Shown: positions 1-8,115, numbered from the stretch's first letter. The stretch is 16,875 nt of DNA from Treponema sp. UBA6988 (GCA_002448445.1 DJYC01000032.1:1-16875), one strand, 5' to 3'. Notes: generated by a model not told the origin, from the letters alone. Made by a program: numbers and translations.

Positions 1-90
1 CGGAACCCCGGAAGCGCCACACAAGGGGCATGTTTGGCAGCAAAAAAAACAGACAGTCCCAAGAGCAAGTGCCGCAAAAAAAAGAAAAAA
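1..90 (+). repeat. Tail of a dispersed intergenic repeat (family A), cut by the window edge
   Basis: The first bases, GGAACCCCGGAAGCGCC, followed further on by TTGGCAGCAAAAAAA, align with the copy near 9840-9887, which reads GGAACCCTGGAAAGCC and then TTGGCAGCAAAAAAA at nearly the same distance. This is seen directly. The rest of the element lies outside the window. No reading frame here looks coding. The terminal GGyAGAGC-N11-CCGTCC box present in three other copies is not found here. Confidence 0.5.
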
Positions 91-120
91 ATGCATTCCT
101 TAAATAAATTTGAATTCTCT

Positions 121-148
121 TTGCAAAAGAAAAAAAGTGGATTATAAT
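121..148 (+). promoter_or_regulatory. Sigma70-type promoter of the nucleoside kinase gene
   Basis: The -35 box TTGCAA (121-126) and a perfect -10 TATAAT (143-148) are separated by 16 bp. Only 7 nt separate the -10 box from the ATG at 156, so the expected transcript start falls at or one base before the start codon. I see no Shine-Dalgarno sequence at a useful distance. The mRNA is therefore probably leaderless, which is an inference from spacing alone. Confidence 0.6.
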
Positions 149-155
149 ATTAGGC

Positions 156-1814
156 ATGAAGAAATTTACACTTACTTTTCCAGACGGAACAAAAGAAGAA
201 CTTTCAAACGAGATAACACCGATTACTCTCATCCATAAATTTGCACCGGAATCTGACGGTAAAAAAATCGTGGCAGTGCGCGTAAACAACGAAATTTATT
301 CGCTGGACAGCTATGTAGACATAAGCGCAACGCTTGAGCCGGTATACCTTGACAGCAAGGACGGAGCCGCTATCTACAGGCGCTCACTCTGCTTTGTTTT
401 GGCAACAGCCGCCCACAACATCTACCCCAATGCCCACCTTTTGGTTGGCCACAGCCTTGGCTACGGCTACTACTACACCCTGGACACGGGAAAATCCCTT
501 AAGACGGAAGAAATTATTGCCCTAAAGAACGAGATGACTCGCATAATTCAGGCAGACGAGGTTATTGAATGTGGCTACATCTCATACCAAGAGGCATGCG
601 AGCTTTTTGAAAAGCTTGGCCTTACAGAAACCCGCAAGCAGCTAAACTACCGCTGCCCCGGCAAGGTTATGGTAAACACTCTGGAAGACTTTAGCGACCT
701 TTACTTTGGTCCCCTTGCTTCCAGCACTGGAATCCTTAGCGTTTTTGACCTTATGCCCTACCACGAAGGCTTTTTGCTTCGCTTCCCGGAGCATTCAACC
801 CCGGACAGGCTTACTCCTTTTGAAGACCAGCCCAAGCTCTTTGAGATTTACAAGCGCTACAAGGACTGGGGAAAAATCCTTGGCGTAACTTCTGCGGCAG
901 GCGTAAACCAGCTGATTCACGACAGGAAGCAGGATGAATTTATCGACATTACCGAAACTTTGCAGGTAAAGTGCATTGCAGACATTGCTGACCAGATTCA
1001 CCAGCGGGGAACGGTACGCGTAGTCCTTATTGCAGGCCCTTCTTCCAGCGGTAAGACAACCACAAGCAAAAAGCTGGCACTGCAGCTTCAGGCAATAGGC
1101 TACAAGCCAAAGGTAATTGCACTTGACAGCTACTATCTTGGCAGGGAAAGCACCCCAAAGGACGCAGACGGCAACTACGACTACGAATGCCTTGAGGCAC
1201 TGGACGTTCCTCTTATCAACCAGAACCTTCTGGATTTGTTTGCTGGAAAGACCATAGACGTTCCAAGCTACGACTTCCACGAGGGAAAGCGCTACTACAA
1301 GGGCGAAACCATGTCTCTTGGGCCAAACGACATCCTTGTTATGGAAGGAATCCACGGCCTTAACGAAAAACTTACGCCACTGGTTTCTGCAGACAAGAAA
1401 TTTAAGATTTACCTTTCTGCCCTTACCCAGCTTAACCTGGACGACCACAACCGCATTGCAACAAGCGACAACCGCCTTATCCGCCGCATAGTCCGCGATG
1501 CACGCTTCCGTGGAAAGAGCGCAGCAGACACAATCTCCATGTGGGACAGCGTTCAGAGGGGCGAAAGGCTTCACATCTTCCCCTTCCAGAACAATGCAGA
1601 TGCTATGCTCAACACAGCCCTGGACTACGAGCTTCCGGTTCTTAAGGTTTACGCGGATCCGCTTTTGCGCTGCGTTACGCCTTTACAGAAGGAATATTGC
1701 GAGGCTACAAGGCTTTTGAGCTTCCTTAACAACTTCTCCACAATTCCTGCGAATGCCGTTCCAACCCATTCAATAATCAGGGAATTTATTGGAGGCTCTG
1801 CTTTCCATTATTAG
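156..1814 (+). CDS. TGS-domain nucleoside (uridine) kinase
   Basis: The product is 552 residues with three parts. Residues 1-65 resemble the TGS domain of threonyl-tRNA synthetase (it begins MKKFTLTFPDGT). Residues about 80-240 resemble the ThrRS second additional domain, with HNIYPNAHLL and the GYGYYY stretch. From about 285 onward is a phosphoribulokinase/uridine kinase domain. The P-loop GPSSSGKTT is at 294-302, followed by a DSYY motif starting at Asp324 and by an EGIHGLN motif, both typical of uridine kinases. Family members of about 550 residues occur in Clostridia, Thermotogae and spirochaetes and are annotated as nucleoside kinases; the expected reaction is ATP-dependent phosphorylation of a nucleoside in the cytoplasm. 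The substrate cannot be told from sequence, and the ThrRS-like part is not a full synthetase. It is a single-gene unit convergent with fliJ. Confidence 0.9.
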   Translation: MKKFTLTFPDGTKEELSNEITPITLIHKFAPESDGKKIVAVRVNNEIYSLDSYVDISATLEPVYLDSKDGAAIYRRSLCFVLATAAHNIYPNAHLLVGHSLGYGYYYTLDTGKSLKTEEIIALKNEMTRIIQADEVIECGYISYQEACELFEKLGLTETRKQLNYRCPGKVMVNTLEDFSDLYFGPLASSTGILSVFDLMPYHEGFLLRFPEHSTPDRLTPFEDQPKLFEIYKRYKDWGKILGVTSAAGVNQLIHDRKQDEFIDITETLQVKCIADIADQIHQRGTVRVVLIAGPSSSGKTTTSKKLALQLQAIGYKPKVIALDSYYLGRESTPKDADGNYDYECLEALDVPLINQNLLDLFAGKTIDVPSYDFHEGKRYYKGETMSLGPNDILVMEGIHGLNEKLTPLVSADKKFKIYLSALTQLNLDDHNRIATSDNRLIRRIVRDARFRGKSAADTISMWDSVQRGERLHIFPFQNNADAMLNTALDYELPVLKVYADPLLRCVTPLQKEYCEATRLLSFLNNFSTIPANAVPTHSIIREFIGGSAFHY

Positions 1815-1831
1815 TAAAAACGATTAGTGCC

Positions 1832-1867
1832 TTGAGGATTGCCGGACTTGTCTTGAGCAATCCTTAA
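1832..1867 (+). terminator. Hairpin after the kinase gene, candidate terminator
   Basis: TTGAGGATTGC (1832-1842) pairs with GCAATCCTTAA (1857-1867) through 11 positions, one of them G-U, around a 14-nt loop. The stem starts 17 nt past the kinase stop. The downstream T-run is delayed to about 1880-1885, so it is not a textbook intrinsic terminator. It could act in either direction between the convergent kinase and fliJ genes. Confidence 0.4.
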
Positions 1868-1880
1868 ATTTGAGTTAGAT

Positions 1881-2033
1881 TTTTTGGACGGTAATTCTTA
1901 AGGCTCTGCCATTTTGTCTCTTTGCTACAATCGGGAGAAAGTTTCTAATCATCACCCGCTTTCCAGGGCTACGCTTACGCTCCGGCCGCTTTGCGTCTGG
2001 CTGCGCCACCCTTCCAATCGGGCGTAGGCTTGG
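1881..2033 (-). repeat. Dispersed intergenic repeat, family A, copy 1
   Basis: Read on the minus strand it begins CCTACGCCCGATTGGAAGGG, passes through a GC-rich centre, then GTAGCCCTGGAAAGCGGG, and ends with GGCAGAGC, 11 nt, CCGTCC and an A-run (1910 down to 1881). The same parts recur in order at 9748-9922 and 13797-13974. It starts 5 nt beyond the fliJ stop codon. In the centre a short ACGC/GCGT stem can form. Function is unknown; it may end or stabilise the flagellar transcript. Confidence 0.65.
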
Positions 2034-2038
2034 TTCTC

Positions 2039-2470
2039 TTATTTTTCCGACGAAGACTTAAAGGTTACGACCTCGTCCATGGCAAGCTCTTCTTCCTTAA
2101 GATTCTGCTTTTTCCACTGCCCCATCTTTGACTTTTTAAGCTGCTCAAGAACCTTTACCTTTTTCATGCACTCGCGGACAACGCCCCTCTTTTGCTCGGC
2201 AATTGGTTCAAGGCGCGCTAGTTCTTCAAAGCACATTTCCTTTCTCTGCTCAAGAAGCTTAAAATATGCATCTGCGGCATAGTAGTCGTTCAGGTCTGTA
2301 GATGAGTCTGTGCGGCGGGAAACGGAAACTTTTTGTTCCGCTATGGCTTTTAGGGTATTGTTTTGGACTGCAATCTCGGCATTGGTCTTTCCAAGGTCCA
2401 CTTCGGCCTGGTCAAGCTCAAAATTCCTTAGGTCAAGGATTTTTTGCATTGAATAATTGAATTTTTTCAT
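2039..2470 (-). CDS. fliJ: Flagellar export chaperone/stalk protein FliJ
   Basis: The product is 143 residues, highly charged and almost entirely helical in character, with Glu/Lys-rich heptads. It starts MKKFNYSMQKILDLR, which resembles FliJ N-termini. FliJ is the coiled-coil stalk that sits in the FliI hexamer and links it to the export gate. FliJ sequences diverge strongly, so the call leans on position directly after fliI as well as on length and coiled-coil composition. The start is well supported: GAGGAGG (2480-2486) lies 9 nt upstream of the ATG. Unusually, 183 bp separate it from fliI, filled by a palindrome and a GC-rich repeat. It is the last gene of the flagellar operon. Confidence 0.85.
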   Translation of the reverse strand: MKKFNYSMQKILDLRNFELDQAEVDLGKTNAEIAVQNNTLKAIAEQKVSVSRRTDSSTDLNDYYAADAYFKLLEQRKEMCFEELARLEPIAEQKRGVVRECMKKVKVLEQLKKSKMGQWKKQNLKEEELAMDEVVTFKSSSEK

Positions 2471-2487
2471 CTACAAATACCTCCTCA

Positions 2488-2606
2488 TGGGGCGGCAACT
2501 TTTTTAACGTTAAAAAAGTTGCCTACTCCGAAGCGAGGGTTTTCCCGCCCCTTGGACCCCACCCTTTCCCGGCACGGTTTAGGGGTTTCACCCCTAAAAA
2601 CCCCAC
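2488..2606 (-). repeat. GC-rich repeat (family B) inserted between fliI and fliJ
   Basis: On the minus strand this stretch holds a TTTAGGGG/CCCCTAAA hairpin (2578-2598), the run AAGGGGCGGGAAAACCC (complement of 2537-2553), and a perfect palindrome at its fliJ-proximal end. The 17-nt run matches 16852-16868 with one mismatch. It lies inside an operon between two export genes and has no coding potential I can recognise. It may be a short non-autonomous element; no target-site duplication was found by eye. Confidence 0.5.
2494..2523. repeat. Perfect 30-bp palindrome upstream of fliJ
   Basis: GGCAACTTTTTTAAC is followed directly by its exact reverse complement, with no spacer. It ends 8 nt upstream of the fliJ Shine-Dalgarno sequence. 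In RNA it would form a hairpin with a GC-capped base and an A/U-rich top. It could be a protein-binding palindrome, an mRNA stabiliser or part of the family B repeat. Confidence 0.8.
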
Positions 2607-2653
2607 TTTTTACAGAACTACAGGAGTGTTTAATTAACCCTTCAATATAAATC

Positions 2654-4036
2654 TTACATTGCCTTTATGTCTATGTGCTTAATTGCACCGACGGGGTTTT
2701 CTACGAATTCTTCTTTTGGAATGGGCACTCCGCTAAGTTCGGAAAGCTTTTGCAGGGTGTCTTCTATTGTACAGTGGGCGTTTTCTTCCTGGCAGAGGAA
2801 TTCCTCTATTGCACTGTGCTTTTCTATGGCCTCGTCAATTTCAGGAGAATTGCCCTTCTGGTAAACACCGGCAAGAATCATTTCTTCCTGGGCGGCATAA
2901 TCGCTCATCCATTTCTTTACGGTCTGGACGGCTTTAAGAGTCATTGGCCCTGAGACACGCCTGCTAAGACGGCTTATACTTGCAAGAACGTCTATTGCAG
3001 GATAGTGCTGGTGCTGGGCAAGGCTTCTGTTAAGTACTATGTGGCCGTCCAAAGTTCCGCGTACCTTGTCGGAGATTGGCTCGTCCATGTCGTCGCCGTC
3101 AACAAGAACCGTGTAAAAGGCTGTAATGCTGCCCTTTGCATTTGTTCCTGTGCGTTCAAGAAGCTTTGGAAGCATGTCGAATACGCTCGGAGGATAGCCG
3201 CGCTGGGCTGGAGGCTCGCCTGTTGCAAGACCAATTTCCCTCTGGGCATGGGCAAAACGGGTTACGCTGTCAAACATGAGCATAACGTCCTTGCCCTGGT
3301 CACGGAAATATTCGGCAATGGCTGTGGTAACGTAAGCTGCCCTAAGACGGGCAATTGAAGGCTGGTCGCTTGTTGCAACAACAACAACGCTTCTCTTAAG
3401 GCCTTCTTCACCCAAGTCGCGGTTTATAAAGTCCATAACCTCGCGTCCACGCTCACCAATAAGGCCTATTACGTTTACATCCGCATTCGTATTGCGTGCT
3501 ATTATAGAAAGAAGGGTACTTTTTCCAACGCCTGAACCTGCAAAGATTCCAAGACGCTGCCCCTTTCCAACAGCAAGAAGTCCGTCTATTGCCCTTACGC
3601 CGGTAACAATGCGGCGGTTAATGTCCTTTCTTTCAAGAGGGCTTGGCGGTGACTGCAAGGCCGGATAGTGTACCGGGGTTGCAATGTCGCCCTTTCCGTC
3701 AAATGGAGTGCCAGTTGCGTCTATTACGCGGCCTAAAAGCTTTGAGCCAACAGGAACTTCAAGCACGTGGCCGGATGCAGTTACCTCTGCCCCAACCTCA
3801 ATGCCCTTTGTCTCTCCGTAAGCCATAAGGCGGACGGTTGTCCCTTCAAGGCCTACAACTTCTGCCAAAAGGTATTCATTCGTGGAAGGAATGTGAATTT
3901 TACAGATTTCGCCAATAACGCTTCTTGGGCCAGAGCTTTCTATCATAAGCCCCTTTACGGCAGTTACGGCTCCGGTATATTTGATTGTGTCGGTATCTTT
4001 TACCGCATCAATATATTTTTCAAAGAAAGATTCCAT
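2654..4036 (-). CDS. fliI: Flagellum-specific export ATPase FliI
   Basis: The product is 460 residues, the usual FliI length. It has an N-terminal beta-barrel region, Walker A AGSGVGKST (166-174), a Walker B region around DVMLMFDS, the ERGREVMDF motif and the TVLVDGDDMDEPISD signature shared with F1 beta and type III secretion ATPases. FliI hydrolyses ATP at the cytoplasmic face of the export gate to feed rod, hook and filament subunits. I start at the ATG at 4036 because GGGGTGG lies about 5 nt upstream; a GTG three codons earlier (4045) keeps frame but lacks a ribosome site. The gap to fliH (about 145 bp) holds a structured inverted repeat. Confidence 0.97.
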   Translation of the reverse strand: MESFFEKYIDAVKDTDTIKYTGAVTAVKGLMIESSGPRSVIGEICKIHIPSTNEYLLAEVVGLEGTTVRLMAYGETKGIEVGAEVTASGHVLEVPVGSKLLGRVIDATGTPFDGKGDIATPVHYPALQSPPSPLERKDINRRIVTGVRAIDGLLAVGKGQRLGIFAGSGVGKSTLLSIIARNTNADVNVIGLIGERGREVMDFINRDLGEEGLKRSVVVVATSDQPSIARLRAAYVTTAIAEYFRDQGKDVMLMFDSVTRFAHAQREIGLATGEPPAQRGYPPSVFDMLPKLLERTGTNAKGSITAFYTVLVDGDDMDEPISDKVRGTLDGHIVLNRSLAQHQHYPAIDVLASISRLSRRVSGPMTLKAVQTVKKWMSDYAAQEEMILAGVYQKGNSPEIDEAIEKHSAIEEFLCQEENAHCTIEDTLQKLSELSGVPIPKEEFVENPVGAIKHIDIKAM

Positions 4037-4062
4037 TTTTACCACCCCAGTTTATAGTTAAC

Positions 4063-4171
4063 GGTAAACAGGAAATGGCAAACAATAAGTTATCCCGCCT
4101 TACGTCTGCCATTTTATTCCAAAATATAAGTTTTAGAAAGAGCCCTTTTCCAAAGGCTTATCTTGTTTACC
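4063..4171 (-). other. Structured intercistronic element between fliH and fliI
   Basis: The segment is bounded by a perfect 8-bp inverted repeat, GGTAAACA/TGTTTACC. Inside are two further stems. On the minus strand, AGCCTTT-GGAA-AAGGGCT (4158-4141) is 7 bp with one G-U and a tetraloop. AAATGGCA/TGCCATTT (4114-4107 with 4080-4073) is 8 bp. Together they can fold as a three-way junction that ends about 12 nt before the fliI ribosome site. This could set mRNA processing or fliI translation; that is inference. Confidence 0.5.
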
Positions 4172-4181
4172 ATACCCCAAC

Positions 4182-5114
4182 CTAAAGATCGGGATTGATT
4201 ACGTCTGACTTGTTTACGGTCTTAATCGGTGAAATTGCAAGAATCTTGGTTTCGAGCTCGCTAAGCTGGCTTGCAATGCGTGCGTCAATTGCACCAAAGT
4301 CTGTTTCTACGATACAACCGCCGCGGTCCACAGAACTGTCTTCCACAATGGAAATGTTCTTGATGTTTTCCACCTGGTTGATAAAGTCCTTAACGTGGTC
4401 AGTAGTAAGCTTAATGTCCGCCAGATTTACGCGCAGGGTAACGTCTCCGCGGCCCTTCACTTTCTTAAGAGCTTGAACAACGTTTGCCATGATTACGCTC
4501 TTCTGGTTTTCGCTCATAATCTTTACGACTTTGCGGGTCATCAAAAGAACAAGGTCTACAATCTGCTGCTCAGTGTTGTCAAGAATGTCCTGCCTCTTGT
4601 CCTGCACAGAATCAATTATTTTGTGAAGACGCTCAACAAGACGGTCAGCTTCGGCATTTCCTGTCTGGTAGCCTTCCTCGTGGCCCTTGTCAAAGCCGTC
4701 TTTCTGCGACTTGTCAAATATGCGCTGCTCTTCGTTGTGGGCATTTTCAAGAATACGCTCTGCTTCTGCCTTTGCGTTTGCAACAAGGTCTGCGGCTTCT
4801 TTTTCCGCATTGTGCTTTATGATGGCTGCCTGGTCGGTCTGCTTCTTTACTTCATTAAAGGCTGCGCTTTCTGCATCCTTAATGATTTTTTCTGCATCGC
4901 CCTGAGCCTTCGTAATCATCTGGGCTTTTTCTGACTCCCAGTTCATCTTGAAGGTTTCGGCTTCCCTGCGCAAATCATCGGCAGAAGGACCTGTGTATTC
5001 GGGAACCTCTTCTTCCTCTTCTACTGGAGGCGGAAGAAATTCCTTATTAAGCTTGAGCAATACTTCGCCCTGTTTATGATTTACCTGGTTAGCTCTGAAT
5101 ACTGTCTGTGCCAT
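4182..5114 (-). CDS. fliH: Flagellar assembly protein FliH (export ATPase regulator)
   Basis: The product is 310 residues. It has a short N-terminal segment, a Pro/Glu-rich linker (PPPVEEEEEVPEYTG, about 28-42), a long charged coiled-coil rich in Glu, Ala and Lys (about 45-170), and a C-terminal globular part about 175-310 with the FliH/V-type ATPase E-subunit look (ILDNTEQQIVDLVLLMTRKVVKI). FliH dimers bind FliI, restrain its ATPase activity and dock it at the export apparatus and C-ring. Position between fliG and fliI supports the call. GGAG lies about 9 nt before the ATG. An 88-bp gap with a terminator-like hairpin separates it from fliG. Confidence 0.93.
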   Translation of the reverse strand: MAQTVFRANQVNHKQGEVLLKLNKEFLPPPVEEEEEVPEYTGPSADDLRREAETFKMNWESEKAQMITKAQGDAEKIIKDAESAAFNEVKKQTDQAAIIKHNAEKEAADLVANAKAEAERILENAHNEEQRIFDKSQKDGFDKGHEEGYQTGNAEADRLVERLHKIIDSVQDKRQDILDNTEQQIVDLVLLMTRKVVKIMSENQKSVIMANVVQALKKVKGRGDVTLRVNLADIKLTTDHVKDFINQVENIKNISIVEDSSVDRGGCIVETDFGAIDARIASQLSELETKILAISPIKTVNKSDVINPDL

Positions 5115-5152
5115 TTGCGCATCTCCATAACTTAAACATCATACTTCACTAC

Positions 5153-5190
5153 AAAAAACAATTACAGCAGTACTTTACGGTGCTGCTGTA
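5153..5190 (-). terminator. Terminator-like hairpin between fliG and fliH
   Basis: On the minus strand, 12 nt past the fliG stop, TACAGCAG pairs with CTGCTGTA (5190-5183 with 5170-5163), then ATTG and a run of six T (5158-5153). The stem is 8 bp, with two more pairs possible above a mismatch. It resembles a weak intrinsic terminator inside an operon, and could let only part of the polymerase through so that fliG is made in excess over fliHIJ. Confidence 0.45.
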
Positions 5191-5202
5191 GATTGGGAAA
5201 AA

Positions 5203-6285
5203 TCAAACGAACTCGTCGTCGGCAGAACGCGCAATGACGATTTCACCAGAGTCTTCAAGACGCCTGATTACGGAAACTATCTTCTGCTGGGATTCTTCTA
5301 CATCCTTCAAGCGGACAGGTCCCATGTATTCCATATCTTCCTTGAGCATTGAAGCCGCGCGCTTAGACATGTTGCGGAAGATTTTGTCCTGAACTTCGCT
5401 ATCAACCGACTTAAGGGCCTTTGCAAGTTCCTGCTGGTCAACTTCACGCAGAACTTTCTGAATAGCACGGTCGTCGAGCATAACAATGTCTTCGAATACG
5501 AACATGCGCTTCTTGATTTCTTCTGCAAGTTCCGGATCGTCTTCTTCCAGGGTTTCGATGATGGCCTTTTCGGAAGAACGGTCAACAAGGTTAAGGATTT
5601 CAACGATGCTGTCAACACCACCAGCTGCGGTGTAGTCTTCGGAAGACAGGGTTGAAAGCTTCTTTTCAAGAACACGCTCAACCTCACGCAAAACGTCTGG
5701 GCTTGTGCGGTCCATTGTTGCAAGGCGCTTTGAAACTTCCGGCTGAATGTCTGCCGGGAGGTTCTGCAGAATAACCGCTGCCTTCTGCGGTTCAAGGTAA
5801 GCAAGGATAAGGGCAATTGTCTGCGGATATTCCTGCTGTACAAAGTTGAGCAAGTGGGCAGGGTCTGTACGGCGGATAAAGTCGAAGGGACGAACCTGCA
5901 AGCTTGATGTAAGGCGGTTGATGATGTCGATAGCCTTCTGGCTACCCAAGGACTTTTCGAGCAATTCGCGGGCGTAGTCAATACCACCAGTGGTGATAAA
6001 GTTCTGGGCCTGCATGAGCTCCTGGAATTCCTCAAGAACCTGATCCTTAAAATCCGCGTCAACGGTTTCGAGGCGGGCAATCTCAAAAGTGAGTGTTTCA
6101 ACCTCGTCCTCGCGCAGGTGTTTCATTACTTCCGATGAAACATCACTGCCAAGGGCCACAAGGAATATGGCTGCCTTCTGGCGACCGGTAAGGCTCTTGT
6201 AGTCATGGGAGTTTTTCTTTTTTCCGCTTCCTGTCTTTATCTGCTGCTTTATGCCGGAACCGGAAGTCTTCTCTTCGTCTGCCAT
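5203..6285 (-). CDS. fliG: Flagellar motor switch protein FliG
   Basis: The product is 360 residues. The first 30 are a Lys/Ser/Gly-rich extension. The N-terminal domain that binds FliF follows (about 31-125), then the middle domain with EYPQ at 152-155 (EHPQ in many species), then the C-terminal torque domain with MFVFEDIVMLDDR (261-273) and many charged residues facing the stator. FliG sits on the MS ring, turns with it and sets rotation direction with FliM and FliN. The ATG lies 4 nt after the fliF stop and its ribosome site GGAGGAG is within the last fliF codons, so translation is probably coupled. From memory, spirochaetes carry two FliG paralogues and the one in this operon is FliG2. 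Confidence 0.97.
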   Translation of the reverse strand: MADEEKTSGSGIKQQIKTGSGKKKNSHDYKSLTGRQKAAIFLVALGSDVSSEVMKHLREDEVETLTFEIARLETVDADFKDQVLEEFQELMQAQNFITTGGIDYARELLEKSLGSQKAIDIINRLTSSLQVRPFDFIRRTDPAHLLNFVQQEYPQTIALILAYLEPQKAAVILQNLPADIQPEVSKRLATMDRTSPDVLREVERVLEKKLSTLSSEDYTAAGGVDSIVEILNLVDRSSEKAIIETLEEDDPELAEEIKKRMFVFEDIVMLDDRAIQKVLREVDQQELAKALKSVDSEVQDKIFRNMSKRAASMLKEDMEYMGPVRLKDVEESQQKIVSVIRRLEDSGEIVIARSADDEFV

Positions 6286-6289
6286 AATC

Positions 6290-8002
6290 CTACTCCTCCA
6301 TCAGCCAAGTACGTATGAGCATTGCCACATCTTCCGGATGTTCCTTTGCCATAGCAATGGCGTTCTCCTGAAGTTCGGCGCGTTTTCTTTCTTCGACGGA
6401 CATGGTAACTTCCATGCCCTGTTCTTTTGCATCCCAGAGAGCCTGTTCGCGTTCTGCCTGCTGCTTGCGGAGGAGTTCCTCTGCACGGAGCCTTCTGCGG
6501 CGTTCGATCTCGCGGGAAATAATCCTGAAGAGGATAAATGCCACAAGAAGCACCACAATACCAATAAGAAGAAGCAAAAGCGTTGTGCGACGCTGCTGTG
6601 CCTTTATAAAGCGCAAGTCCTCTTCCTTAAACTGGTCTGAACGGTCATAAGGAATGTTGGTTACAGTTACGCTGTCGCCACGGGATGCCTTAAAGCCTAC
6701 TGCATTCTGTACAAGCTTTGTAGCCTCGGCTATTTCCTTATCAGAAAGCGGAACATATTCACGCTCGTAGCCGCCGGACGTTGTGATACGGACCTTTCCC
6801 TGTTCATCATAGAGAGGATAGTTCCACTTACCGTCTATGTTGACAGAAACTGTAATGCGTTCAGGTGTATTAGGAAGAACGTTTTCTGTTGAATGAGTTT
6901 CGTTTACAACATAATTTCTTTTAGTTCCCTTTTCGGTGGACTTTCCAATCATGTTGTCATTGTCTGAATATACAGGCGGATTCTGGCCTTCAACACCGGC
7001 TGGACCTTCCGGATTGTAGCCAGTACCAGTGAATTCCTTGTCTACAGTCTCTTCTGAGATTGCTATTTTTTCTACAATCAAAGAGTCATCATAAGGAGTG
7101 TTTACGTTATCCGGCTTGATTGTAATACCGCCATACTCCTTCTTTTCGCTCTTTTTTTCTGACATGTCCATCTCTACCTTCATGTTGGCAACACGGACGC
7201 GGTCGTCAGTGTAAATTGCCTGGAGGGACTTGAGGACAGACGCTGTGTACTCGCTCTCACGCTTGTGGATGATTTTCTGCGCCTTCTCAATGTTGGACAT
7301 GCGGTTGAATTCTTCCTGACCCTTTATGTCATTGATTTCTTCACCGGTGCTTCCGTCTATAATGGTAATGAATTCGCTGTCATCCTTAAGGCCTTCAACG
7401 CTGCGGGCAATAAGGTGCTGGATTCCCTTTACATGTGGCTTAAGGTCTGCCCCGGACTTTGCAAACAAAACAACGCTTGCCGTAGTTGGAGCCTGCTCTT
7501 CAGTAAAGAGCTTGTCGTCCGGCAATACAAGGCGGACGTTTGCGCGGGAGATAAAATCCAACTGTTTAAGATGGCCTTCCAAGAGGCGTTCCTGGGCATG
7601 CTGCCAGTCAACCTTGTTCTTAAAGTCGGATTCGCTCCACCTCTGCGTGTTGAAGAGGGAGTAAGGATCCTTTGCGGCAGGCTCAAGACCTTCCGCAACA
7701 AGTATTGACCTGTAGCGCTTGGCTGTCTTTTCGTCATCAACGGAGATATAGCCGTCCTGAGAGACATAGGAGCGCACATTGTCATTGTCAAGGCGTGTTA
7801 CGATTTCGCTGCGCAGGCCTTCGTCTGTTACCGGCGAATTGAACAAGCGTACTGTTGCAGGCCTTGCCGAGAATTTCATCATCAGGAAAATGGCCACAAC
7901 AACCAGTACGATTATACCGACGAGGATTCCCTTCTGGAGCGGAGTCCACTTTCCCCACTTTTCTTTTACGGTTTGACTTCTTTTTTTAAACCATTCGTTC
8001 AT
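6290..8002 (-). CDS. fliF: Flagellar MS-ring protein FliF
   Basis: The product is 570 residues from the ATG at 8002. It has a short basic N-terminus, a first membrane helix at about 25-42 (GILVGIIVLVVVAIFLMM), a large periplasmic ring-building region, a second membrane helix at about 473-494, and a charged cytoplasmic tail of about 76 residues ending AMLIRTWLMEE, the FliG-binding end. FliF forms the MS ring in the inner membrane and is the base for the rod and export gate. The reading frame stays open upstream to a GTG at 8095, but GGAGG (8012-8008), 5 nt before the ATG, fixes the start at 8002 and places the membrane helix where the family has it. Confidence 0.97.
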   Translation of the reverse strand: MNEWFKKRSQTVKEKWGKWTPLQKGILVGIIVLVVVAIFLMMKFSARPATVRLFNSPVTDEGLRSEIVTRLDNDNVRSYVSQDGYISVDDEKTAKRYRSILVAEGLEPAAKDPYSLFNTQRWSESDFKNKVDWQHAQERLLEGHLKQLDFISRANVRLVLPDDKLFTEEQAPTTASVVLFAKSGADLKPHVKGIQHLIARSVEGLKDDSEFITIIDGSTGEEINDIKGQEEFNRMSNIEKAQKIIHKRESEYTASVLKSLQAIYTDDRVRVANMKVEMDMSEKKSEKKEYGGITIKPDNVNTPYDDSLIVEKIAISEETVDKEFTGTGYNPEGPAGVEGQNPPVYSDNDNMIGKSTEKGTKRNYVVNETHSTENVLPNTPERITVSVNIDGKWNYPLYDEQGKVRITTSGGYEREYVPLSDKEIAEATKLVQNAVGFKASRGDSVTVTNIPYDRSDQFKEEDLRFIKAQQRRTTLLLLLIGIVVLLVAFILFRIISREIERRRRLRAEELLRKQQAEREQALWDAKEQGMEVTMSVEERKRAELQENAIAMAKEHPEDVAMLIRTWLMEE

Positions 8003-8115
8003 CTTCCCCTCCCGAGAACGAACATAAGGTTGCCCGTAAAGACCTTTTAAGGTTTTTGCAGGCTCCCCAGATTTTAATACCCATAGCATTCCCACTAACT
8101 ACATGTATTAAGTGA

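Noticed and set aside
795..1574. Long open frame on the minus strand inside the kinase gene
   Set aside because: It lies antisense to a gene with clear kinase motifs, has Val/Cys-rich low-information sequence, and has no ribosome site or family motif.
8003..8095. N-terminal extension of FliF to a GTG at 8095
   Set aside because: A GGAGG site 5 nt before the ATG at 8002 and the usual position of the first membrane helix support the shorter form.
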